Below, piece after piece: positions 6,831 to 16,698 of a DNA stretch of 43,295 nucleotides. The stretch is from an uncultured Eubacterium sp. GTDB lineage: Bacteria; Bacillota; Clostridia; Lachnospirales; Lachnospiraceae. The position numbers were made by a program, and so were the translations under genes. The stretch lies in the NCBI GenBank assembly GCA_910580075.1, contig CAJTVR010000019.1, forward strand, positions 1 to 43,295, read 5' to 3'. Below the pieces are notes generated by a model. The model made no database searches. It saw only the letters and a list, made by a program, of their open reading frames with translations, and was not told the origin of the DNA. The stretch's first letter is position 1. Every line of letters begins with the position of its first letter.

Positions 6831-9800
6831 ATGCTTAAAATAAAAAAATTATTATTGCTGGCGTTAATAATAGTAATAGCAACATCAGATGGAATAATCA
6901 TATTTGCGAAGAATGACAACAGAGAAAAAAGGAATGCTGAAAATGAGTTCTTATATAATTATAATGAAGATAGTATTCAAATTGCAGCATATATTGGTAA
7001 CTCCCGTGAAGTTATCATACCATCAGTTGTTGATGGTAAACCAGTTACAAGTATATTTACTGGTGCCTTTTCTGATAATGATATTGTAAAAAAAATTAAG
7101 ATTCCAGATAGTGTTACATTTATAGATTCATATGCTTTTAGCAGGTGTCATAATTTAAAACAAATAAACATTCCTAGTGGTGTAACGGAAATTGGTATAA
7201 GCACTTTTAGTAATTGCGAAAATTTAATGAGCATAATGTTACCAGAAGGAATAACTACAATTCAGAGAGAAGCATTTTATAACTGTGCAAGTTTGCAGAG
7301 CATAAATATTCCTAGCAGTGTCACAGAAATAGAATCGAGTGCTTTATCGGGAACAGGCATATCAGAAGTTAGGATACCCAAATATGTAAAACATATTTCT
7401 GCCCATGCATTTGCGAATAGTAAATTAAATAAAGTGGTGATAGACGGTAATGTTGCAAATCTTGACTATACATGGGGAGCCGTGTTTGAAAGATGTGAAA
7501 ATCTGGAAAATGTTGAATATACTAATAATACAACATGGATTGACGGGGGGTTTTTTAGTAACTGTCCAAATTTAAAAAGTGTTGTTATTCCAGATAGTGT
7601 GGAGCATATTTCTTCCCTTCAAGAAGAAAGTATTTTTAGTGGGTGTGACAATGTAACAATATATGGTGTTGCTGGTTCGTATGCAGAAACATATGCTAAA
7701 GAAAAAGGCATAGCATTTAAAAACTCTTCTGGAAATACTGATGGCAATCCAGAAATCCCAGATACTTCGTCAACAACCCTGGAAATCCCATCACAACCAA
7801 TAGAGGCTGCAGAGTTTTCATTACCTGGAGTGGTAACGAATCTTTTAACAGGAAACGAAGTAAGACTAAGTGGGAAAATACAATTAAAGGACATTTTTAT
7901 AACAAATACGATGGATACAACGGATATTTTTGATACCGAAATTGGCGGCATTATATGGAAAAGCAGTAATGAGGATATTATAAGCGCATCCGACATTAAA
8001 TGTGTAGTAACATCTGAAAATATTACTTATGATTCTCGTGAACTCAGTGTAGCCATGCCTGTAAAGAAATGTGAAGAAGTTACCGTTACCATTACAGGTA
8101 CTACGCGTAATGGGATTTCCGCTTCAACAAAAGTGGAAGTATTTCCGAAAATGACGTTCAGTGGATATAATGTAGAGTCAAGTGAAAATATATACAGGCG
8201 TGTCTGTATGGTAACTTTGGATAATCCGGATAAAAACTTTCTTGAACAATTTATGCCTAAATTGCAGTTGGAGCATTATATTGAAAATGAGCAGGATTTC
8301 ATCAGCGGCAGCACTAGACACATTACAACTAGATATATAATTCAAAGCGGTGGGAAGTATGCAGTGTTTGCAGCTGCTTTTGAATCAATTGGTATTGGGA
8401 GTGATGACTATGCTGTTAAATATCATGGATGTTCAGAAGTATTAAAGACATTTAGCGTACAATCAAATATTCATAGCTGGTCTGATGTCCGTGATAAAGA
8501 ACTTTCAAAAATGAACGAGGATCAAAAACAGGCTTACAATGAAATACAGAATGCCATAGGTGATTTCAGGGATAAGGTTCAGTCATTGATAGACAGCCTC
8601 CAGGATGACGCAGAAAAAAAGGGAGGGAATGCATTAGAATCGTCGAATAAAGACCTGGCTAAAAAGTTAGAGGAAGAATGTGGCGCAGAGATAAACCTGA
8701 CAGCACCAGTATTTGAAGATAAGAAAAGGGGGGAGATACGAAAAAAATTCATCTATACGGAATTGTCGAAAAAACTGGCGTCGATTGCAAATGCAAAAAT
8801 GGGTTCTATAAAGGTGTCAGATTCGGACAAAGCAGCCAAGCATATTGTGGATAATGTTGTTCGTGGTTATCATTATATAGATGGCATTGTGCAGTCCGAA
8901 GATAAAAAAATGGAGCTGAGTTTTAACATAACCGGAATGTATAATGCTTATATTGGAAGTATATGGTTTACAGAAGCAAGTGTAGTAAGCAGACAGATGA
9001 TCACTGTTTATATGACGCAGCAGCATTTGGAAAATGCCATGCAGCAGTATGCTAAAGATCTTGCCCAGCTGCAGTCCGATGCCGGAGATGCCATATATTC
9101 CGCTATGGCCAAAGATTTGCTTGGAAAATCCATCTCTGATTTTGCGGGGAATAAATTTGCAGAGTCATTTCGTAAGTATGAGCCGCAACTGGAAAAGTGG
9201 GGGGGGGTAAAAGGCATTTTGGATTTTGCTGCTAATTGCTATACTGTTTATGAGAAAGCGTCTGCAATCGATGTTGGCAAAATTGTAAACAATACAGATA
9301 TCCGCAGCATTGCAGAAGAACTTGAAAAAGTAAAGGGGCTGCTTGATGTAGAATTTAAAGGCTTTACGAATAAAGCAGCGAAAAAGGCCGGTAAAAAAGT
9401 GGTAAAAGCTGCAGAATATCTGTTTAAAATTTGTAAGGATTATGCAGAAGATGGAAAAATTACAAAAAAACATTCCATTCCAGATTTTTTTAAACATGTG
9501 TTTAGCTGCCCAGTTGAAGTATTTGTTTACGATGCTGGCGGAAATCAGATTGGTTATGTAGGGGAAGATGATTTAGATTATGATTCCTCTATCATGATAG
9601 AAGAAGTTGGAGAGGCAAAAGTAATATATATTCCTGTAGGAAAAGAAGTGTCATACAGAATCAATGGAACAGGTTATGGAGAATTGAATTGTTCGTTTGA
9701 AGAATACGATCAGGATGGAATGGCAGTTGGCAGATTAAATTACTATGATATCGATTTGACACCGGAGTCAAAAATAGATGCTGCTGTTCCATCAGATGGA

Positions 9801-10640
9801 TTTGTTTCCAGCAACTCTAATTTGCCTTTTACAGTCGATGGAATGTCTAAGGCACCGGATGCATGTTTAAAATCCGAACATTATGAATTTGTTGACATTA
9901 AGGTGTCAGTAAATGATGCAGATGGAGGCGTATTCCGTGGTGCGGGAAAATATGTGCCTGGCGATGCGGTTAATCTGGTTGCCGTACCTAATAGCGGTTA
10001 TGTATTTGCCGGCTGGTATGATGACAGAGATAACTTTGTCAGCATGAATCGCAATATAGAGTTTGCAGCACGCGATTCCGGAAACTATATAGCAAAATTT
10101 TCGAAACAGCAGGGAACGGTAAAGGGCACTGTAAAATCTGTTAAGCTTTCCAAGACAAGCTACGAGTATAATGGGAAAGCCAGAAAGCCGTTTGTAATAG
10201 CAGTGGATACAGAGGGTAAGCGGATTTCCGGTAAATATTATACAGTAAAATATAAGAATAATAAGAAGGTTGGAAAGGCGGCCGTAACTGTTAGATTTAA
10301 GGATGGTTATGAGGGTATGGTAGTAAAGACATTTACCATATGCCCTAAAAAGACTTCTATCAAAAGCCTTGCAGCGGTTTCCAAGGGCTTTACCATAAAA
10401 TGGGAAAGGAAGACGGAACAGGCAGACGGATACCAGATCCAGTATTCGACAGGAAAACAATTCGAAAAGAAGAAGACCGTAACCAAAATTGTTAAAAATG
10501 CTTCTACTGATAGCATGGGCGTTAAAAAACTGCAGCTAAGGAAAAAATACTATGTAAGGGTCAGGACTTACAAAACAGTGAATGGGAAAAAGTATTATTC
10601 TGTCTGGTCTAAAATAAAGAGTGTGGTGATGAAAAAGTAG
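6831..10640 (+). CDS. large secreted BspA-type leucine-rich, multidomain surface protein
   Basis: This 1269-residue protein has a signal peptide (MLKIKK, then LLLLALIIVIATS). ATG 6831 is preferred to GTG 6825 because GAGGA then sits seven bases upstream. Residues 45-290 are BspA/LRR_5 repeats (VTFIDSYAFSRCHNLKQINIP pattern). An Ig-like module follows at about 330-440 (IIWKSSNEDII, VTVTITGTTRNGIS). A helical, probably coiled region spans 550-885. A domain starts FSCPVEVFVYDAGGNQIG near 890. An InlB-type beta repeat lies near 1020-1090 (PGDAVNLVAVPNSGYVFAGWY), then an Ig-like module and a C-terminal FN3-like module (GYQIQYSTGKQF, YYVRVRTYK). There is no LPXTG motif or anchor, so attachment is unclear. 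BspA proteins often bind host proteins or other bacteria; here that is inference. A G9 tract (9199-9207) and a G6T6 tract (7545-7556) could slip. Confidence 0.88.
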   Translation: MLKIKKLLLLALIIVIATSDGIIIFAKNDNREKRNAENEFLYNYNEDSIQIAAYIGNSREVIIPSVVDGKPVTSIFTGAFSDNDIVKKIKIPDSVTFIDSYAFSRCHNLKQINIPSGVTEIGISTFSNCENLMSIMLPEGITTIQREAFYNCASLQSINIPSSVTEIESSALSGTGISEVRIPKYVKHISAHAFANSKLNKVVIDGNVANLDYTWGAVFERCENLENVEYTNNTTWIDGGFFSNCPNLKSVVIPDSVEHISSLQEESIFSGCDNVTIYGVAGSYAETYAKEKGIAFKNSSGNTDGNPEIPDTSSTTLEIPSQPIEAAEFSLPGVVTNLLTGNEVRLSGKIQLKDIFITNTMDTTDIFDTEIGGIIWKSSNEDIISASDIKCVVTSENITYDSRELSVAMPVKKCEEVTVTITGTTRNGISASTKVEVFPKMTFSGYNVESSENIYRRVCMVTLDNPDKNFLEQFMPKLQLEHYIENEQDFISGSTRHITTRYIIQSGGKYAVFAAAFESIGIGSDDYAVKYHGCSEVLKTFSVQSNIHSWSDVRDKELSKMNEDQKQAYNEIQNAIGDFRDKVQSLIDSLQDDAEKKGGNALESSNKDLAKKLEEECGAEINLTAPVFEDKKRGEIRKKFIYTELSKKLASIANAKMGSIKVSDSDKAAKHIVDNVVRGYHYIDGIVQSEDKKMELSFNITGMYNAYIGSIWFTEASVVSRQMITVYMTQQHLENAMQQYAKDLAQLQSDAGDAIYSAMAKDLLGKSISDFAGNKFAESFRKYEPQLEKWGGVKGILDFAANCYTVYEKASAIDVGKIVNNTDIRSIAEELEKVKGLLDVEFKGFTNKAAKKAGKKVVKAAEYLFKICKDYAEDGKITKKHSIPDFFKHVFSCPVEVFVYDAGGNQIGYVGEDDLDYDSSIMIEEVGEAKVIYIPVGKEVSYRINGTGYGELNCSFEEYDQDGMAVGRLNYYDIDLTPESKIDAAVPSDGFVSSNSNLPFTVDGMSKAPDACLKSEHYEFVDIKVSVNDADGGVFRGAGKYVPGDAVNLVAVPNSGYVFAGWYDDRDNFVSMNRNIEFAARDSGNYIAKFSKQQGTVKGTVKSVKLSKTSYEYNGKARKPFVIAVDTEGKRISGKYYTVKYKNNKKVGKAAVTVRFKDGYEGMVVKTFTICPKKTSIKSLAAVSKGFTIKWERKTEQADGYQIQYSTGKQFEKKKTVTKIVKNASTDSMGVKKLQLRKKYYVRVRTYKTVNGKKYYSVWSKIKSVVMKK

Positions 10641-10730
10641 AAGATAAGTATAATGAACTTTTTGCATTAATCAGAAAAAGGGATGGGGATGTGGCTTGAA
10701 AATGACCTGGAATTAATTGTTTTCAGGAAT

Positions 10731-10902
10731 TTTGTGAAGAATACAACAGCAACAAAGCCAGTCGCAAAACTATCAGTTACATGACTGACAGATAAAGGCA
10801 GATAGAAATTGTTATGCCAGGATCAGGACATATAGGACAGTAGGCGGTAAGAAATATTGTTTCGCATGGTCAAAAGCTAAGATGGTGAGGGTAAAGAAGT
10901 GA
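10731..10902 (+). pseudogene. remnant of an FN3-like C-terminal module
   Basis: The last part reads VRTYRTVGGKKYCFAWSKA and ends KMVRVKK at a TGA, matching the end of the preceding protein (VRTYKTVNGKKYYSVWSKI, then KSVVMKK). Upstream, FVKNTTATKP matches its IVKNAST segment but is broken by stops. It is a decayed second copy of the same C-terminus, left between two BspA genes. This suggests tandem duplication followed by deletion. Confidence 0.75.
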
Positions 10903-10945
10903 TGGCTGAAATAGTTTAATGATCAATCCAACGAGGAGGATAATA

Positions 10946-13329
10946 GTGAATAAGTATATTTTTGTTATTTTGTTAACAATTATTTTTGTTGCGTATCCGG
11001 GCAATATAATGGCTGCAGATAAAAGCGGATCTTGTGGGGACAATGCAACATGGACGCTAAATGAGACTGGCAAACTTGTTGTCAGTGGAACTGGAAAAAT
11101 AAACAAACGTTCCTGGAATAAGTATAAAAAGCAAATAAATACAGTAATCATAAACGAGGGCATTACCGGTATTTGTGAAAATGCTTTTTATGGCACAAAT
11201 ATGTCGAAGATCTCGCTGCCGACATCTCTCACAAGTATGGATGAGGGTTGTTTTGGAAATACAAAATTAAGGAGCGTCACAGTGCCGGAAGGTATTACAC
11301 GAATTGAAGATTGGACGTTTTATGACTGTGCTTACCTTAAATTTATTAATCTTCCGGATAGTGTAACATATATTGGACAGTATGCAATACGCCAATGTTA
11401 CAGCTTAGAGCAAATTGTCTTGCCGAGATCATTAGAACACCTTGGTGATTGGGCATTCGCGAGGGATTATGTTTTAGAAAAAGTTGTGTTTACGGGCAAC
11501 ATTGTATCTGAGGACTATGATTTATATTATGATATTACTGGTCCAATAACAATCTATTATCCGGCAGATAATGCTACGTGGCATGATCGGGATGAAAATA
11601 TTAACGAAAACATTATTTGGAAAGCGTACAATGACATATCAGAAATCGGCTTGGAATCTGAGGAAGATGCCGGCGATTTCAATATCGTTGATGGTACATT
11701 GCTAACCTACCATGGGGAGGGCGGCCTTGTTATTATTCCTGATTCGGTAGATAAAATAGGAACACGGGCATTTGAAAAATGCCTTGCACTGACATCCGTT
11801 ACAATTCCTTCTAATGTTAGTGTGGTCGGAAAGTATGCTTTTAATGGCTGCACAAATTTAGAAGAAATCAATTTTTCAGAGGGACTGGAAACGATTAGTG
11901 TATGTGCGTTTAACAAGTGTTCCAAGCTGAAAACGCTTGATCTGCCTGACAGCTTATGTAATATAGGGGAAAAAGCTTTTCAAAAATGTACAGGGCTCAC
12001 TGGAGTTAAATTCGGCAGCAAACTTGATTATCTTGGTGATGCAGTATTTGATGGATGTACTGAATTAAAAGACATAGATCTGCGCCATACTCCACGGTAT
12101 GTTGGCGGTAAGGCTTTTGGTGGTAAGACAGCTGTGGATAGGACATTTATCAATAACCTGAATACCAAAAAGAAATCTTCTGGCTGCGTTTACGATTATG
12201 AGCTGTTTCTCTTGAATAAAGATAAACTTTATACGGTAAATGATTCTGTTGCGGCTGTATTTTTCGTGAAGACAGACAATCCGACAGGGAGTAATATATA
12301 TTTCGATTTTTCAAGCGGCGAGTGGGATCATTGTTACGTACCTGCATTTAATTCCTTATCTAATTTTTCAGACGGGGCAATTCATCTTGATGAAAGTATG
12401 GTTTTTTTAATGGTACAGCTGGTTATTATGATGTAGATGCAAAAGAGGATTACTTGGCTAATCGAGGTTACTTTATAAAAGTAGACCGCGGCTATATATT
12501 TGAATATTCTCCAAGGAAGGCAGGCACATATACGATCAGTATCCGGGAGAAATCTTCTGGTGTATATCAAGATACCGGGGCGTCGATAACCTTGAAGTTT
12601 GTAGATTATAAGAAAGAGTATGATAAATGGCTGGACAATATTATTTCAAAGAATACGGGCAGCAGTAATACCCCGGAAGAAAACTTTATGAATATTGTGA
12701 AGAATGCATTTGCTGATTGGAAATATGTTGAGGTAGTAGAAGTCAATGGCAGGGAAGGAGTGATTTCTTTATTAGGTGATTCTGGTACGATATGGGAACG
12801 TAAGCGCATGCATTCATTGACAGCCCCGGCATTGCTTGAGGATATAGGCGAGCGTATTGACTACCCGGTAGAATGGGCCGGAGCTGATAATCATGCAAGT
12901 GTCTATATGCATGACGGCAGTCTGGTTACAATATGTCCGATGTCAGATACTGGACTTATTGATAATATTATGTACATAGATTTTTCCTCATATGCGCACA
13001 GCTATGGCAAGGGAAAAATGCAAGAGAAAGCAGATTGTGATAAGGCAGGGTTGATAGTTTATCCGTGTACAGACTGTACTGCTACGAAAGGACAAGCAAT
13101 TGCTGCTCCAAAGGAATTGAAATTATCGAAGACGTTGTATGAATATGACGGTAAGGTTAAAACGCCAAAAGTAACCGTTATAGATGTTGCTGGAAATGTA
13201 GTGCCATCTAAGAACTATAGGGTTATGTATGCGTCAGGGCGTAAAAAAGTAGGAATATATAAAGTAACAGTAAGGTTCAAAGGCTTTCGCTATACAGGTA
13301 CATTATCAAGTAATTTTAAAATCAGATGA
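10946..13329 (+). pseudogene. second BspA-type secreted protein, split by a frameshift at a T7 tract
   Basis: GTG 10946 has GAGGAGGA six bases upstream and gives a signal peptide NKYIFVILLTIIFVAY. Then comes CGDNATWTLNETGKLVVSGTG, a frequent opening of clostridial BspA proteins, and LRR_5 repeats to about residue 420. The frame stops at 12436 after a run of seven T (12402-12408). In the next frame FFNGTAGYYDVDAKEDYLA continues smoothly to 13329. Adding one T joins them as ESMVFFNGTAGYY, so the intact protein would have about 794 residues. The second half has a beta-rich domain, a helical part (KEYDKWLDNII) and a C-terminal Ig-like module (LKLSKTLYEYDGKVKTPKV) similar to that of the large protein upstream. 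It is either a pseudogene or a phase-off allele. As it stands, a 496-residue secreted LRR fragment would be made. Confidence 0.8.
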
Positions 13330-13950
13330 AGAAAAATAAATAAGTTATTATTTCAGCTTTCCCATAAAAATTTCTAGGGTGCAAAAAAGCGACGTTTAGT
13401 TCTCTGAGATCAGGAAGGGTATATTATTTTAAATTCTGTGCTTATACAGAGACAAATGGAAGAAATTACCGTGATAAGTAGTCCGTCCATATCCCCCAAA
13501 TCTACAATAAAAAGATAGGGAATAGAAGAATAGGCTGTTTTGTTTGTCACAAGGTTAATAGTCTGCGTATTTGAAAGATGGGCGCAATAGGAAGAAAGGG
13601 GATTCCATAAAGCCAGCCTCCGTAGGGGAACGGTCAGGGGGGAAGGCAATGGAGAAACGGACACAGGCAGTCAGAATACAATATTCCTGAAGATCTCTGA
13701 CTTCTGGCCTGACTGTTTACCATGCGCTGGATGAAATCGCAATCGGTGGAAAAAAGAACGTATTGGAGGAAAGCTGGATATCAATGGCATAAATGGAGAG
13801 TTATACCCATATTAGTATCGAAATAGTACGCAAAGTGGAGAAAACAGAACACCAGAGCAAAATAGTGGTGTGTACAGTTATTATGATACGAGGAGGTTTG
13901 ATGTATGTGCATGATTAAGAGATACATATAAATATAATAATAAACCATCA
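13330..13950. other. spacer with remnants of FN3-like modules
   Basis: There is no intact gene. Two stretches match the FN3-like C-terminus of the large BspA protein. 13431-13481 reads KFCAYTETNGRNYRDK (compare VRTYKTVNGKKYYSVWSK). 13605-13690 contains QAVRIQYS before a stop (compare ADGYQIQYSTGK), and its bases also resemble 10370-10450. The order is reversed relative to the intact domain, so at least two copies decayed here. GAGGAGG at about 13891 followed by ATG 13903 resembles the start of the broken gene that follows, but only five codons are open. Confidence 0.6.
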
Positions 13951-14481
13951 TTGTACGAAGGAAAATATATAAAGCCGGTGAACGATATTTACTTAAACGA
14001 TGTAGCATCTTGGGAAAGCTGGGATCAAAACAACAAACCGGCTCATACGTGGGATGTTTTTCAGGGACTCTGGATGGTGACGGTCATACTATTTAGGCCT
14101 TATATTCAGACTCCGATAATGCGGGGAATTCAGGCAATGATTAAAAATTGCAAAAATGGTGCCACTGTGATTGGAGATACTAGTACTGATGATAATATCA
14201 ATAGCAGTACTGGTGGTATTGTTGGAACAGCTATGGATTCCTCCATTTCTAGATGTGTTAATACCGGAGCTGTCCAAGGGAACCAAAATGTCGGTGGAAT
14301 TGTAGGGAAAAATTATGACTCACGGACAGTTTCTGAATGCTATAATGCTGGAACAGTGGATGGCAATTATCGTGTTGGATGGATCATTGGTCATTTAAAT
14401 TCTGATTCTAATAATATAACAGTAAGGGATTGCTATACTGTATCTGTGGTCACCTGGCTTTTACATTATTTGGATGGATGA
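13951..14481 (+). pseudogene. GLUG-repeat surface protein, N-terminal fragment
   Basis: The frame carries a typical opening of clostridial GLUG proteins (YIKPVNDIYLNDVASWESW, NKPAHTWDVFQG). The usual continuation TLDGDGHTI with a stop is then read in another frame around 14065-14090. The original frame resumes with GLUG motifs: GGIVGTAMDSSISRCVNTG, VGGIVGKNYDSRTVSECYN and VGWIIGHLN. It ends at 14481, where the next segment continues in a different frame. No signal peptide is attached, so the true start is lost. It is the first of three pieces of one broken gene (to 16698). GLUG repeats occur in secreted adhesin- and peptidase-like proteins; their function here is unknown. Confidence 0.75.
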
Positions 14482-15767
14482 ATGGCATACAGTGGAATAG
14501 CAGCAATCAAGCGATTGTAAAAAGCGAAGATATTACATGCAGGTTAAAAGACATTGACGATACTGTTCATTTAGAATTAACATTTGTACCAAAAGGGACA
14601 GTGACCATTACTGGCATGGCACAAAGCGGAATAACAATAACAAATCCGGTGACGGTGAGCATAGAAGGTTCTATACTTGGCCCTTCCATTCCAGAAGCGG
14701 ATATCAGCGGAGAGGTAGACCATTTTATATTGAATGATGCAGTCGGAACGTTGGAAGAACCGCTTTCTTGCTTGGGGCACATCTATTTAAAAGATGGGAA
14801 AATTGCCATATTAGAACAGTGGGAGCAGCTTTTGGAGCAAATAAGCTGGGAAAGCAGCAATCCTAATGTTGCAGATGTTAAACTTTGCATATTGGAGACA
14901 GACGGTTCGCAAAGTACGTATGGTGACATTGATATCCGGATTGACATAACTGTAAAGAAGCCTGGCACAGCCAAGCTTACAGGAAGTTTTGCGAATGGTA
15001 TAACAGAGAGCTTTCAGGTATCTATATCAGACATCTCTTATGGAGTTGTAATTGATAAATCAAAAACAGAAATGGAAGGCAAAACGGTAGCTATTTCAGG
15101 AACGCTTACTTTAGATGAATCAACCACGGCTTCAAAAGAGAAATTACAATCAGCAGTAGATTCATTGGTAATATCCTCATCAGACGAGGAAGTAGCGAAA
15201 TCACTTGCGTGTACTTCAACGCAAAATGCCGATAATTGTTCTGCTGTTTTGGAAATATGGATAACTATATACAATACTAGCACGACAGATATTTCCATAT
15301 CAAAATCAAATTCAGATGGGTCAGTATCAACTTGTAAAGTAACTGTAACCGAGGATACGTCAGAAGATGATGCTGAGGATGATGCGGATTATACAGAAGA
15401 AATGCACAGGCTGTTATTTGATGAGGGGACACATGATGTGTTGACATATTTATGTATGGACAAAAATTTTACAGCTTCCCAGTTTATAGCATCTAACAAT
15501 GACAAATACGGTATGTCAATTCAGTTTATTACAGATTTGATATATAGACAGTGGGACGGATGGAAAGACCTGCTTACAAGTGAAACTTCTGTTGAAGAGG
15601 CGGAAAAGATTTTAGTCTCACTATTACAGTCATATGGGGAAAAGGTTAAAGTTGCATCAGAAGCAAAGACGGCAGTGAAAATAGCAGGTAAAATCAGCGA
15701 TGCTTTTTCCGATTATTTAGCAGTATCCAGACTAAGGCAGGCCATGAGCAGTGAAGAACTGGAATGA
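14430..15767 (+). pseudogene. Ig-like and helical middle part of the broken GLUG gene
   Basis: From about 14480 the frame gives Ig-like modules: IQWNSSNQAIVKSEDITC with VTITGMAQSGITITNPV, then ISWESSNPNVADVKLCIL with AKLTGSFANGITESFQV. This is the same plan as residues 330-440 of the large BspA protein (IIWKSSNEDIISASDIKC, VTITGTTRNGIS), so they are paralogues. An acidic linker (EDTSEDDAEDDADYTEEM) leads into a helical region. No proper start is present; the frame simply follows the GLUG piece. It stops at 15765-15767 after SSEELE. Deleting one T (ctggaaTgat) joins it in register to the next piece as EELEDLMAGFM. Confidence 0.75.
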
Positions 15768-16698
15768 TTTAATGGCTGGATTCATGCAGTCAGCAGAACT
15801 ATCCAAAGCAGCTAAAAATGGTATAACAACGAAAGATGGTTTGAAAATCGGTGGCGGGCTTGATGATTTAAAAGATGGGATGGAAGCTATCACAGGAACT
15901 GCTGATGCGATTAATTATATGTATCTGTTGGAGGCTCTATTGACATCGGATGAAATATACAGTGAGATGTTAGCTTATGTGCGTGATAATTGTGTATTTT
16001 CTGTAGTTCAACAAGCAGCAAGTTTATATTCCACAATCAATAATGGTGTGGCGGGGGTTATTTCTGATCTAACAGTAAAGCTGGTAAATAAAGGTGCTGA
16101 AAAATTTGTTGAGGCTGCATTTGATGCAGCCTGCAAGGAGTGTACTCCATTTGCAATTATCAAAGCCGGTTACGATTGGGGGATTACGATATCCGAGTTA
16201 TTTTTCAAAACAGGGACTGCCCAGGAGTTAACAGATTCATTACGCAGCCAGGTATACCTGGCCAGCTGTTTAGGAAAGTGGGCAGCTGATAATCAGTTAA
16301 ATTATTTAACTTCCGCTGGTACGGACAAAGTAAATGAATATGCAAAGGCATCCTGCTATAGTATGTACGTATTATGGGAGTCCAGGAAGAATGCAGAGGA
16401 AACTTTACGGAAGTTATTAGATGCTTACCGTTTCCAAAAACATTCTAAGAATTATAAATTATCCAAAGATATAACGAATATATTGGAGTCCTATGAAGAC
16501 CTTTACTTTTCCAAAGAGAAGCTGGGTAAGTTGCTTGGCATATCTGTTTCATGTCCGGTTGATCTGGAAGTGTATGATGAGAATGGAATAAAACTTCTGA
16601 CAGTTGTTGATGGTGCTGAATGCAAGGGGTATGAAAAACCGGTTTTGGGAGAGGGGCAAACTGTCCGAAAACTACCATATATGAAAGGGGCAGAATAA
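15751..16698 (+). pseudogene. helical C-terminal part of the broken GLUG gene
   Basis: This piece continues the helical region (FMQSAELSKAAKNGI, AEKFVEAAFDAACKE). Near its end it carries VSCPVDLEVYDENGIKLL, the counterpart of FSCPVEVFVYDAGGNQIG in the large BspA protein. It stops after LPYMKGAE, so the beta, InlB-like, Ig and FN3 modules seen in the paralogue are missing and the C-terminus is cut. GTG 15751 is only the end of an overlapping frame; translation would need re-initiation near the upstream stop. Its TAA overlaps the next gene's ATG (TAATG), so the SGNH hydrolase may be translationally coupled to it. Confidence 0.75.

Noticed and set aside
9906..10460. 184-codon minus-strand open frame inside the large BspA gene
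   Set aside because: The plus strand encodes recognisable InlB-like, Ig-like and FN3-like modules. The antisense frame has no start signal or known motif.
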